The notes beneath the pieces are model-generated. The model did not search any database, was not told the origin of the DNA, and was given only the letters and a program-made list of their open reading frames with translations. DNA of 46,548 nucleotides from Bacteroidia bacterium (GTDB lineage Bacteria > Bacteroidota > Bacteroidia > Bacteroidales > VadinHA17), in contig JAPLED010000091.1 in NCBI GenBank assembly GCA_026391475.1, forward strand, positions 1 through 46,548. Direction: 5' to 3'. The translations under genes were made by a program, and so were the position numbers. Of this stretch, positions 7,817 to 15,118 are shown piece after piece. The stretch's first letter is position 1; every line of letters begins with the position of its first letter.

Positions 7817-7870
7817 AGTTTGATAACCCATTATGTTCCATTATGCGGTGTGATTGTAAACAATGAAAAA

Positions 7871-7886
7871 TGTGATAATTGTCACA
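7871..7886. promoter_or_regulatory. Palindromic Crp-type operator TGTGA-N6-TCACA (second site)
   Basis: TGTGATAATTGTCACA is a perfect palindrome of the same form as the site at 4969-4984. It ends 10 bp before the TATCTTTG promoter element of the rightward regulator gene, so bound protein would overlap that promoter's -33 region (autorepression is likely). It also lies about 120 bp upstream of the leftward NifX-like gene. Confidence 0.78.
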
Positions 7887-7896
7887 AAAAAGTATA

Positions 7897-7904
7897 TATC
7901 TTTG
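7897..7904 (+). promoter_or_regulatory. -7 promoter element of the second Crp-type regulator gene
   Basis: TATCTTTG matches TAnnTTTG exactly. Transcription would begin near 7910 and leave a leader of about 14 nt before the ATG at 7924. This decides the start: the in-frame TTG at 7879 lies upstream of the promoter and inside the operator, so it cannot be the start of this transcript. Confidence 0.6.
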
Positions 7905-7923
7905 CAGATCAGATCAATGTAAA

Positions 7924-8625
7924 ATGATACCAGACGAAGATATTATTAATATCAGATGTAGAGATTGTCTCGACAAATCTTGTGCTACTGCTGTACTTGA
8001 TATCAGGGAAATGGACTCAATATTCAGGAACCGATATTTAAACGAGGTTAAAAAAGGAACTAATATTTTAAATGAAGGATCACCAACCTCACATATAATA
8101 TATTTACGTTCCGGGTTGGTTAAAGAGTTTATTAACAGACCGGATAATCAGGAGCAGATACTTCAGATAATTCTTCCTCATTCATATCTTGGATTGACAT
8201 CCATATTTGGCGACAAGGTTAACCATTATTCTTATACTGCACTGACAGATCTCAGGTTATGCTATATTGATATTGATGTCTTCACTACCCTTGTTAAAGA
8301 CAATGGAAATTTTGCATATGAGATACTGACTTCAGTAGGCAGGGAAAGCCTTAATAGCTTTCACAGGTTTATTGACCAGAATCACAAGAAGATATATGGA
8401 CGAATTGCCGATATTCTTATTTATTTCTCAAAAATTATTTTTTTAGATAATAAATTTCAAATACCATTAACGAGGCAGGAAATAGCTGATATGGTAGGCA
8501 CTTCAAGAGAGAGTACCGGAAGAGTCCTTGCTAAATTCCAGGGTGAAGGAATAATAGATACCCATGGAAGAAATATAATTATTAATGATATAGTTAAACT
8601 GGAAAAGATCAGCAGATATGGTTGA
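7924..8625 (+). CDS. Crp/Fnr-family regulator with FNR-like cysteine set, second copy
   Basis: A 233-residue Crp/Fnr regulator. Cysteines C12, C15 and C20 (CRDCLDKSC) precede the beta-roll and C113 lies in LRLCYIDIDVF, which aligns with the FNR segment containing C122. The C20-C113 distance is 93, the same as FNR C29-C122, so a 4Fe-4S sensor of oxygen or NO is plausible. The DNA-binding helix TRQEIADMVGTSRESTGRVLAKFQ has the CRP-type Arg-Glu-x-x-x-Arg, suiting the TGTGA half sites next to it, not the TTGAT of FNR. It shares layout and sequence with the first regulator, so the two are paralogues. The start was placed at ATG 7924, because an upstream TTG falls in the operator. Confidence 0.87.
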   Translation: MIPDEDIINIRCRDCLDKSCATAVLDIREMDSIFRNRYLNEVKKGTNILNEGSPTSHIIYLRSGLVKEFINRPDNQEQILQIILPHSYLGLTSIFGDKVNHYSYTALTDLRLCYIDIDVFTTLVKDNGNFAYEILTSVGRESLNSFHRFIDQNHKKIYGRIADILIYFSKIIFLDNKFQIPLTRQEIADMVGTSRESTGRVLAKFQGEGIIDTHGRNIIINDIVKLEKISRYG

Positions 8626-8687
8626 TCCTGATTTAATTAATAATAGATTCAAATCATCTTTTATATTTTAAAGCATATTGAATAATT

Positions 8688-8846
8688 TATGCACTTAACT
8701 GCATATTCCGGCGATATTGAGCACCCCCTTCGGGTTTAATGTGAGCTAATTAATAGTGAGGGTTGCGATTTGTGTTGTATACTTTAGGCCTATTTATTAT
8801 GCAATGCAACATAAAGAGAGCAACCAGAACGCCTATTACCTGGTTG
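8688..8846. other. Gene-free stretch 8626-8866 with small inverted repeats
   Basis: This 241-bp region between the regulator and the FISUMP lipoprotein has no credible gene. It holds TATGCA/TGCATA (8688-8705) and a 7-bp stem CAACCAG/CTGGTTG (8821-8827 and 8840-8846) that could end the leftward FISUMP transcript, though no clear U-run follows it. A GC-rich stretch near 8710-8735 (GCGATATTGAGCACCCCC) is unlike its AT-rich surroundings and might be a remnant of mobile DNA; I cannot prove that. Confidence 0.3.
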
Positions 8847-8866
8847 TATTAAATAGTCAAAGCCTA

Positions 8867-11032
8867 TCAATCCCGCAAACAACGAACAGAAAACCCACTT
8901 CGCTTACTGAAGTTGGGGCTGTACACATTACTGAAATTGCAGCTCATGCCCCGAGGCCAGGCAATTGTAGTAGAGGTCGATGTAGAAGACCACCAGTTAC
9001 CGTTGTACCCAACAGAGCTGAACTCCCCACTGTAATTACGGAAGCCACCCGGAAGGGCTGTAAAGCCCGTTTCGTTGGTGGCACCGGTGTTGGGGCTTAT
9101 CCAATGGGCTGTGCCGGATTCTTTTAGTTTACCACCGGCAACACTTTCACCGCCCAAATATGTTGTAAGGGTAGTCCATTCGTCATCGCTTGGTACATGC
9201 CAACCTATTGGGCAAAGTTTCCCGGTGTTGACTGTGTACCAATTGTACAGAGCTCCATAGGTTACCACACTGTTATCGTACCAACAATATCCCTGAGATG
9301 AAAGATTGCTCCAAGCGTAATTGTCTGTCACCAATAGGATGGCTGTATTATCATTGTATTTGGTTGTTTTCAGGTTCTTTGTCATCCATTCCTGATTTCC
9401 AATAGTTACGGTTGAATAAGTATTGCCATCCACATCGGAAACTGTGCCTTGGGAAATTAGTTGTGTTATAAATGAGATCTGACTTCCATAAGCTGTGCCT
9501 GCACTATTAGTTGCATAAGCCCTAACATAATATAAACGACCTGATGTTAATCCTGTTATTGAACTTGTAAAGCTGCCGGTGCCAGTTCCATTTGCAGTCT
9601 TACTGTCGGATGTGGTTGGAGAAGCAGTTGTACTCCAACAAACGCCTCGAATTGTTACTGTTGCTCCACCATCTGAAGAAACAGTACCTCCACTTATAGC
9701 CGAAGTGGCTGTAATAGATGAAGCATTAGTGGTTGTGATTGTCGGAAGTTGGATTTGAGTTGATGACGTTATAAAAGAAGCATTGTTACCATACGCAGTC
9801 CCTGCACTGTTGGTTGCATAAGCCCTTACATAATAGGTTGTACCTAAAGTTAATCCAGCTATTGAACTTGTGAAAACGCCTGTTCCTGTGCCGTCTATTG
9901 ATTTGCTATCAGCAAGTGTCGGGTTTTGACTTGTGCTCCAACAAACTCCACGAGCAGTAATAGTTGCTCCACCATCAGAGGTTATATTGCCACCACTTAT
10001 GGCAGTTGTAGGTGTAATCCCGGTTATTGTAGATGTTGTAATTGTGGAAAGTTCTGCCAATGTTGTAAAACTTACCTCATTTCCATAAGAAGTTCCTACG
10101 CTGTTGGTAGCATAAGCTCTTACATAATATATAGTCCCGGGCTGTAGACTTGTTAGATTACTAACGAAACTTCCAATTCCTGTTCCATCAGTGGTTTTAC
10201 TATTAGCAGTTGTCGGGTTTGTTATTGTGCCCCAACAAACACCTCTTGCGGTCACAGATTCTCCATTATCAGCTGTTATATTTCCTCCTGAGATTGCTGT
10301 TGTTTGGGTAATTGAAGTAATTGCTGTCGTTATCAAAACAGGAACTGCAACCTGGTTGGTAATAAATGATACCTGATTGCCATAACCGGTACCCGCACTA
10401 TTGGTGGCATATGCTTTTACATAATATTTAGTATTTGTTGTAAGCTGGTTAAGATTGCTTGTAAAAACTCCTAATCCACCAGTTTCAGTTGTCTTACTAT
10501 TTGTAATATTTGGATTAACAGATTTATTCCAACAGACTCCTCTTGCGATCACAGATCCTCCGTTATCTGCTGTAATATTTCCTCCTGAGACTGCAGTCGT
10601 TTGAGTAATTGAAGTTATTTCTATTGTTGTCAGAACAGGAACTGCAATCTGGACGGTTGTAAAAGATACCTCATTGCCATAACCTGTACCAGCACTATTT
10701 GTTGCATAGGCTCGAACATAATAAATTGTGCCAGTTGTTAGTCCAGTTAATGCGCTTACAAAACTACCAGTGCCAGCACTATCAAGAGTTTTATTGTCGG
10801 ATATTGTCGGCGTATTGAATGTGCTCCAACATACTCCTCTTGATAATACAGTTTCTCCTCCATCGCTTGTTACATTTCCGCCACTTGATGCAGTGGTTTG
10901 TGTTATTAAGGATGCTGCTGTAGTGGTAAGGAGTGGTTCTTTATTTTTTTTGCACCCTGTTAAACTGGCAACAACTATAAGTAACAACAACGCATTTAGA
11001 GTTTTCAAAAATTTGAGATTTATTTTCTGCAT
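8867..11032 (-). CDS. Lipoprotein with five fibronectin-like repeats and C-terminal FISUMP domain
   Basis: A 721-residue exported lipoprotein. Signal peptide 1-26 ends in a lipobox (SLTGC, lipidated C27). Five repeats of about 94 residues follow (34-126, 131-224, 230-324, 328-422, 429-523), each with SGG(N/T), RGVCW, YYV(R/K)AYATNS and YGN/YGS, typical of surface beta-sandwich repeats. Residues 530-720 form a Fibrobacter succinogenes major paralogous domain (FISUMP): VTIGNQEWMTKNLK, GALYNWYTV, CPIGWHVPSDDEWTTL, ALPGGFRNYSG, WWSSTST, GFSVRCLRD. The conserved Cys in each RGVCW repeat is notable. These proteins are surface exposed, perhaps in adhesion or gliding-type secretion; the exact role is unknown. 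No neighbour is clearly linked to it. Confidence 0.85.
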   Translation of the reverse strand: MQKINLKFLKTLNALLLLIVVASLTGCKKNKEPLLTTTAASLITQTTASSGGNVTSDGGETVLSRGVCWSTFNTPTISDNKTLDSAGTGSFVSALTGLTTGTIYYVRAYATNSAGTGYGNEVSFTTVQIAVPVLTTIEITSITQTTAVSGGNITADNGGSVIARGVCWNKSVNPNITNSKTTETGGLGVFTSNLNQLTTNTKYYVKAYATNSAGTGYGNQVSFITNQVAVPVLITTAITSITQTTAISGGNITADNGESVTARGVCWGTITNPTTANSKTTDGTGIGSFVSNLTSLQPGTIYYVRAYATNSVGTSYGNEVSFTTLAELSTITTSTITGITPTTAISGGNITSDGGATITARGVCWSTSQNPTLADSKSIDGTGTGVFTSSIAGLTLGTTYYVRAYATNSAGTAYGNNASFITSSTQIQLPTITTTNASSITATSAISGGTVSSDGGATVTIRGVCWSTTASPTTSDSKTANGTGTGSFTSSITGLTSGRLYYVRAYATNSAGTAYGSQISFITQLISQGTVSDVDGNTYSTVTIGNQEWMTKNLKTTKYNDNTAILLVTDNYAWSNLSSQGYCWYDNSVVTYGALYNWYTVNTGKLCPIGWHVPSDDEWTTLTTYLGGESVAGGKLKESGTAHWISPNTGATNETGFTALPGGFRNYSGEFSSVGYNGNWWSSTSTSTTIAWPRGMSCNFSNVYSPNFSKRSGFSVRCLRD
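9464..10933 (-). repeat. Five tandem ~290-bp repeats within the FISUMP lipoprotein gene
   Basis: These are DNA copies of the five protein repeats, with a period of about 98 codons. Repeats 2 and 3 share long identical protein stretches (SITQTTA.SGGNITADNG), so one likely arose from the other recently. Such arrays can gain or lose units by recombination, and they are also places where short-read assemblies collapse. Confidence 0.8.
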
Positions 11033-11060
11033 CTAATTTACTTAATTTTTTAAACATCAA

Positions 11061-11101
11061 ATTTGTAAATATTGAATACGTATTTACTTAATTTTACAAA
11101 T
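11061..11101. repeat. 9-bp inverted repeat upstream of the FISUMP lipoprotein gene
   Basis: ATTTGTAAA (11061-11069) and TTTACAAAT (11093-11101) are exact reverse complements 23 bp apart, with the palindrome AATACGTATT (11075-11084) between them. This lies 30-70 bp before the lipoprotein start, where an operator would sit. No clear TAnnTTTG promoter was found. Confidence 0.35.
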
Positions 11102-11148
11102 ACTTTCATATTAAATGAATGTTTATGAGGAGAAAGTGCTTTGCGCTG

Positions 11149-11264
11149 TCAGTTCGAATTAATCACAATACTGGCCGGTCTTAAATCACCCGATGAAGCC
11201 TTTACAACTATTTTTCCATTGCTTTGTTCTGATTTTATGACCAAAAGGCATCGACCCTGCCAGA
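11149..11264 (-). pseudogene. 3' remnant of a glycoside hydrolase family 2 gene
   Basis: Read leftward from about 11264, one frame gives WQGRCLLVIKSEQSNGKIVVKAS followed by SGDLRPASIVINSN and a TGA stop at 11149-11151. This is what the last strand pair of GH2 beta-galactosidase-like enzymes looks like (a Gly-Arg-Cys-Leu strand, then GK-I-V-KA-S-G-L--A-I-I). Nothing else of the enzyme is present. The fragment is out of frame with, and overlaps the end of, the truncated beta-helix gene, so the two were joined by a deletion or rearrangement near 11255-11270. Confidence 0.55.
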
Positions 11265-11669
11265 TCCTTTTACTATCAGATCCCTGATGATAAAGTGACT
11301 GCAATTCTTTACAATAATTCCTTCGGAATTGGCGCCATCAATAATGGCTCTTCCATTGCCATAGGAACCAATTACTACTTTTTTACTTTCCTCCCCTGAA
11401 TCGAGTGAGTCAAGAAAAATCGTTCCAGTAAAGAGAGCTCCTCCTTCAAGTAAAATGGTGTCTCCCGGATTCAAATCAGTAGTATTAATTTTCCCCAGGG
11501 TCTTCCATGGTTTTGTTATCGATCCAATGTTTTGATCATTACCTGAGAGACTTACGTAATAGCATTTACCTATTGCATTTTTATCTGTTTTAACTCCGGT
11601 ATTATCACGGCAACCGGTTAATAATAATATAATAATAAGACATTGTAACATGATAAATTTATGTTTCAT
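11235..11669 (-). pseudogene. Truncated right-handed beta-helix lipoprotein (5' part only)
   Basis: 144 residues with a lipoprotein signal (LLLTGC, lipidated Cys at 20) followed by YYVSLSGNDQNIGSITKPWKTLGKIN and PGDTILLEGG, the standard start of secreted parallel beta-helix proteins (polysaccharide lyase or pectate-lyase-like), then IIDGANSEGIIVKNCSHFIIRDLIVKGSG, the first helix turns. Full members have several hundred residues; here the frame stops eight residues after VKGSG, just where a GH2 C-terminal frame begins. So only the beginning survives. The original role was probably binding or cleaving polysaccharide at the cell surface. A short lipoprotein may still be made, but it would lack most of the fold. 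Confidence 0.6.
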
Positions 11670-11693
11670 TTTTTTATGATTTAAGAGTTAGAA

Positions 11694-11795
11694 CTAAGTT
11701 GATCGGATGTAATGAGACGTTTTCTGCGGAATACTTTCAATACAATTATCCCATTGTTCCCTGTCTATCTTATTGTTCTTATGATAAACTATTAT
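11694..11795 (-). pseudogene. 5' remnant of an acyltransferase-like gene (FemAB/GNAT type, tentative)
   Basis: Beginning right at the stop of the deacetylase gene, one leftward frame reads IIVYHKNNKIDREQWDNCIES and then loses resemblance before a TAG at 11694-11696. In Bacteroidota, hypothetical FemAB/GNAT-type proteins begin in this way (I-D-xx-WD-x-CI). There is no ATG in frame and only about 33 codons, so this is a relic. Family assignment from memory of a short motif; low certainty. Confidence 0.3.
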
Positions 11796-13099
11796 GGTGT
11801 CTGGTTTTTGAGCATAAATTCAAAAACTTCTCTCCAACCCTGCCATTCCGGATTATCAAGCAAAGATGTATTATGCCAGATACTTACGAAAAGGCCTCCG
11901 ACTTTTCTGGTTTCATTCATCATTACTAAAATGATCTCTTTCGAAGCGACCGGATCAAGGTTTTTATAATTGCAGAACGTTACATCCATTACCTGAAAAG
12001 GAATGATTTTCAGGCTGGTCTGCTGGTCTTCAGAGACATCATAGAAATAATATGGCCGGGCTATCCCTGCCCTGAAACCCGGTTCATCAGGATACCCCAT
12101 CGAATAGTCCTCCGATATTCCTGCATTATGAATATCGCGGTAAGATTGAGGCATAAATAATCTGATATAATGGAAACGGCTTAAAATGATCTCTTTTCCA
12201 AGGATGGCCTTCAGACGCAACGCCTCAGCTTTAACCAGTGCAGAGTTTCCGGCTGTATAAAAAGAGGGATGCAGACCGGTTTTATATTTATCAGCTATAC
12301 GATGAATCAGTTTTCTGTATTCATCATTTTTCCATGATGGATTTTTATCATATTTTGAGTGGTCGCCAACAGGAAAGAAGAACCTGGCATCAGCATTACT
12401 CTTTTCTATATTACCTATTATATAATCAAAGACATCATAAGGATCTTTTTCTCCTTTAGCTAAAGTCCTGTGTCTGCTGCCTGAATTTCCTGAATTTCCT
12501 TTTAGATTACGGAATAATTCTCCGATAGACATGAACAGACTTTTACCAGGAAATGCAAAAGGCTCGTCTGAATCAATTGTTAAAAGAGCCTTATACTCAT
12601 TACGTTTAAAAGCAAGAGTCTGGAACCTCTTCAGGAAAGCTTTAACCAATTCTTTTGCCCACAGATCTACAATGGGAATTCCAAGAAATCCATTTTTAAA
12701 TGCAAGGGATGAAGAGGCATTGAACCTCCCATATTCATCAGGTTGAAATTCAAGATATTCTTCATACCGGCTCACAAGAAAAAATGATGCAGCAAAAATA
12801 TCGAAAGGAAGATCAGAATCTGATGAGGTCGGAAAAAATACCGGTAGCCCTTTCCATTCGCTGACAATTATCTCCCTCGCGGAAATTCCTGTTTCAAATA
12901 AAAGAGAATCCGGACTGATTTTAAAAGAACCGGTTATATTTTCAGAGGAATAGTTAATAACATGATGCTTACCGAGCTTACGTTTGTCAGTAATGACTTC
13001 CCACGATAATCCAAGGATATCTCCCAGGATTATACCTGCTATATACCTCAGACGCGGTACATTTTCTGTTGAGTATATTTTTACCGGACGTGAATCCAT
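11792..13099 (-). CDS. Polysaccharide deacetylase family protein with DUF7033-type N-terminus
   Basis: A 435-residue protein. Residues 1-150 resemble the DUF7033 domain common in Bacteroidota (RLRYIAGIILGDILG, then DIFAASFFLVSRYEEY). From about 165 the NodB-like deacetylase fold begins: ALLTIDSDEPFAFP carries the metal and catalytic aspartates, and GLHPSFYTAG is the His motif region; WHNTSLLDNPEWQGW at the end is the last catalytic-site strand with His. It probably acts on a cell-surface or lipid-linked glycan. No signal peptide is seen, so a cytoplasmic site is likely. It is followed by the decayed gene fragments at 11.1-11.8 kb. The promoter on the far side is not obvious. Confidence 0.78.
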   Translation of the reverse strand: MDSRPVKIYSTENVPRLRYIAGIILGDILGLSWEVITDKRKLGKHHVINYSSENITGSFKISPDSLLFETGISAREIIVSEWKGLPVFFPTSSDSDLPFDIFAASFFLVSRYEEYLEFQPDEYGRFNASSSLAFKNGFLGIPIVDLWAKELVKAFLKRFQTLAFKRNEYKALLTIDSDEPFAFPGKSLFMSIGELFRNLKGNSGNSGSRHRTLAKGEKDPYDVFDYIIGNIEKSNADARFFFPVGDHSKYDKNPSWKNDEYRKLIHRIADKYKTGLHPSFYTAGNSALVKAEALRLKAILGKEIILSRFHYIRLFMPQSYRDIHNAGISEDYSMGYPDEPGFRAGIARPYYFYDVSEDQQTSLKIIPFQVMDVTFCNYKNLDPVASKEIILVMMNETRKVGGLFVSIWHNTSLLDNPEWQGWREVFEFMLKNQTP

Positions 13100-13125
13100 A
13101 ATTACAAAAGTATGAATAATTTGAT

Positions 13126-13133
13126 TATCTTTG
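13126..13133 (+). promoter_or_regulatory. -7 promoter element of the DEAD-box helicase gene
   Basis: TATCTTTG matches TAnnTTTG. It predicts a start near 13139 and a 5' leader of about 118 nt. It lies 27 bp beyond the divergent deacetylase start. No good -33 TTTG is present at the usual distance. Confidence 0.5.
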
Positions 13134-13139
13134 CGCCCT

Positions 13140-13257
13140 AATTAACAAAGTGATTTCCACGAAGCGTTGTTAGGCATTTTGCCCAGTCTGCATTTGAGTT
13201 CATATCGGCCGGGATAACAAATCCGTCGCTCCCGGAACCACATCATAAAACATAATA
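13140..13257 (+). promoter_or_regulatory. Long structured 5' leader of the DEAD-box helicase mRNA
   Basis: The leader is unusually long for this genome and GC-richer than most intergenic DNA here. It contains a 6-bp stem CCGGGA/TCCCGG (13209-13214 and 13230-13235) with a 15-nt loop, ending 22 nt before the ATG. Cold-shock and helicase genes often have such leaders for temperature control or autoregulation. That role is inferred. Confidence 0.35.
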
Positions 13258-15045
13258 ATGATAAATTTTGAAGAGATGGGATTCACTCCCGGTATTCTGA
13301 AGGCTATTCAGGAACTTGGATTTGATCAACCCATGCCAGTACAGGAAAAAGTAATTCCACTTATGCTCGGAGATGCAGGTGATATTATCGCCCTGGCCCA
13401 GACCGGAACCGGTAAAACAGCAGCCTTTGGCCTGCCTCTGGTTCAGGCAACAGATACAGAATTAAATAACACTCAAGCACTTATTCTTTGTCCTACCCGC
13501 GAACTATGCATGCAGATCACCAGTGACCTGACTGATTATGCCAAATTTACCGGTAAGTTGAAAATACTTGCAGTTTATGGGGGTGCAAGCATAGATAACC
13601 AGATAAGAAGCTTGAAAAAAGGTGTTCATATTATCGTTGCAACACCCGGCAGACTTATTGACCTTATCGGCAGGGGGGCAGCAAGGCTATCCTCTGTAAC
13701 TACTGTGATCCTCGATGAAGCTGATGAGATGCTCAACATGGGTTTCCTTGACAGTATTAATGAAATTCTTGAAGAGGTTCCTGAAGGAAGAAGAACACTC
13801 TTGTTTTCAGCAACTATGTCATCTGAAATTGCATCAATTGCCAGGAAATACATGTTCAATCCGGTTGAAATAACGATCGGAACAAAAAACTCATCAGCAG
13901 AAAATGTAAGTCATGCTTATTATCTTGTTCATGCAAAAGATAAATATAAGGTTCTTAAACGTATAGCTGATTTTGAACCGGATATTTACGGAATTGTATT
14001 TTGTCGTACCCGCAAGGAAACACAGGAGGTGGCATCAAAACTGATAAACGATGGCTATAATGCTGATGCTCTTCATGGTGATCTGTCGCAACCCCAGCGC
14101 GATGCCGTTATGCAGAAATTCAGGCTAAGAAACCTCCAGTTACTGGTAGCAACTGATGTTGCCGCACGGGGATTGGATGTAGACGACCTGACCCATATTA
14201 TTAATTTCAGTCTGCCTGATGATATCGAGGTATATACTCATAGAAGTGGTCGTACAGGAAGAGCCGGAAAAACAGGAATCTCAATATCTCTTGTTCACCT
14301 GAGGGAGAGGCATATTCTTCAACAGATCGAAAGAATGGTTAAGAAACCTTTTAAAGCTATACCAATACCAACCGGAAGTGAGATCTGTGGAAAACAGCTG
14401 TTCCACTGGCTTAAAAAGCTGGATACTGTTGTCACTGAACACCAAGAGATTGAAAAATTTTTACCTGAGATAAAGGAGAAACTTGCAGGACTTGACAGGG
14501 AGGAACTTCTTAAAAGAGTTGTTTCACTCCAATTTGACCGGTTCCTCGATGATTACCGCAACGGTGAAGATATTATCGCTCCTGTTTCTGAAAAAGAAAA
14601 CAGCTTCGGACGATCAGGCAGAAGAGATTCCCGCGAACAATACACCGGTAATTATACCAGACTGTTTATAAATCTTGGAAAAACTGACGGTTTTTATCCT
14701 GAACAACTTATTGAACTTGTGAACACCAACACAAAGGGGAGAAAAGTACCGATCGGTAAGATCGATCTGTTAAAGACCTTCTCCTTTTTTGAAGTTGAAG
14801 CCGGTTACGCTGATGATCTCATCGGAGCTTTGAATAATGCAACGTTCATGGACAGAAGAGTAGCCGTGGAGATTGCCCAGGAAAAAACTGATAAGCCGAA
14901 AGGCGAATATGCAGGAAAAAGACCGGCCAAATGGGCCGACAGAAGGCCGGAGAAGAGAAGAGGCGACAGACCCGAAAGCTCTCACAGAGATTTCAAAAGA
15001 AATAATAAATTCGGTAAAAAGGATAAGAAAAAATACAGCAGATAG
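13258..15045 (+). CDS. DEAD-box ATP-dependent RNA helicase, DeaD/CsdA type
   Basis: A 595-residue RNA helicase that unwinds short RNA duplexes using ATP, likely in ribosome assembly and cold adaptation. Motifs in order: Q motif (F9 and Q29 region), AQTGTGKT (47-54), PTREL (79-83), GG and TPGR (129-132), DEAD (153-156), SAT (about 188), then domain 2 with ARGLDVDDL and HRSGRTGRAG. Residues about 465-540 (TRLFINLGKTDGFYPEQLIELVN to FMDRRVAVEIAQE) form a DbpA-type RNA-binding domain, followed by a basic tail of about 50 residues rich in Lys and Arg. The length matches the DeaD group. It stands alone, with its own promoter and a long leader. Confidence 0.93.
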   Translation: MINFEEMGFTPGILKAIQELGFDQPMPVQEKVIPLMLGDAGDIIALAQTGTGKTAAFGLPLVQATDTELNNTQALILCPTRELCMQITSDLTDYAKFTGKLKILAVYGGASIDNQIRSLKKGVHIIVATPGRLIDLIGRGAARLSSVTTVILDEADEMLNMGFLDSINEILEEVPEGRRTLLFSATMSSEIASIARKYMFNPVEITIGTKNSSAENVSHAYYLVHAKDKYKVLKRIADFEPDIYGIVFCRTRKETQEVASKLINDGYNADALHGDLSQPQRDAVMQKFRLRNLQLLVATDVAARGLDVDDLTHIINFSLPDDIEVYTHRSGRTGRAGKTGISISLVHLRERHILQQIERMVKKPFKAIPIPTGSEICGKQLFHWLKKLDTVVTEHQEIEKFLPEIKEKLAGLDREELLKRVVSLQFDRFLDDYRNGEDIIAPVSEKENSFGRSGRRDSREQYTGNYTRLFINLGKTDGFYPEQLIELVNTNTKGRKVPIGKIDLLKTFSFFEVEAGYADDLIGALNNATFMDRRVAVEIAQEKTDKPKGEYAGKRPAKWADRRPEKRRGDRPESSHRDFKRNNKFGKKDKKKYSR

Positions 15046-15118
15046 TCCTTCTTTATCTATATCTCTCTGTGGAACACTGTGTAATAAAAAAGAACTTACA
15101 CAAATAAATCCTTAAAGA

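Noticed and set aside
7879-7923. Upstream TTG start that would lengthen the second Crp-type regulator by 15 residues
   Set aside because: This stretch contains the end of the palindromic operator and the TATCTTTG promoter element; the ATG at 7924 gives a normal family N-terminus.
8700-8745. IS end (GCGATATTGAGCACCCCC next to GC-rich repeat-like sequence)
   Set aside because: It looks foreign in composition, but there is no transposase, no terminal inverted repeat pair and no target duplication, so an IS cannot be claimed.
8756-9127. Rightward 123-codon ORF at the end of the FISUMP gene
   Set aside because: It overlaps the well-supported FISUMP coding frame on the other strand and resembles nothing.
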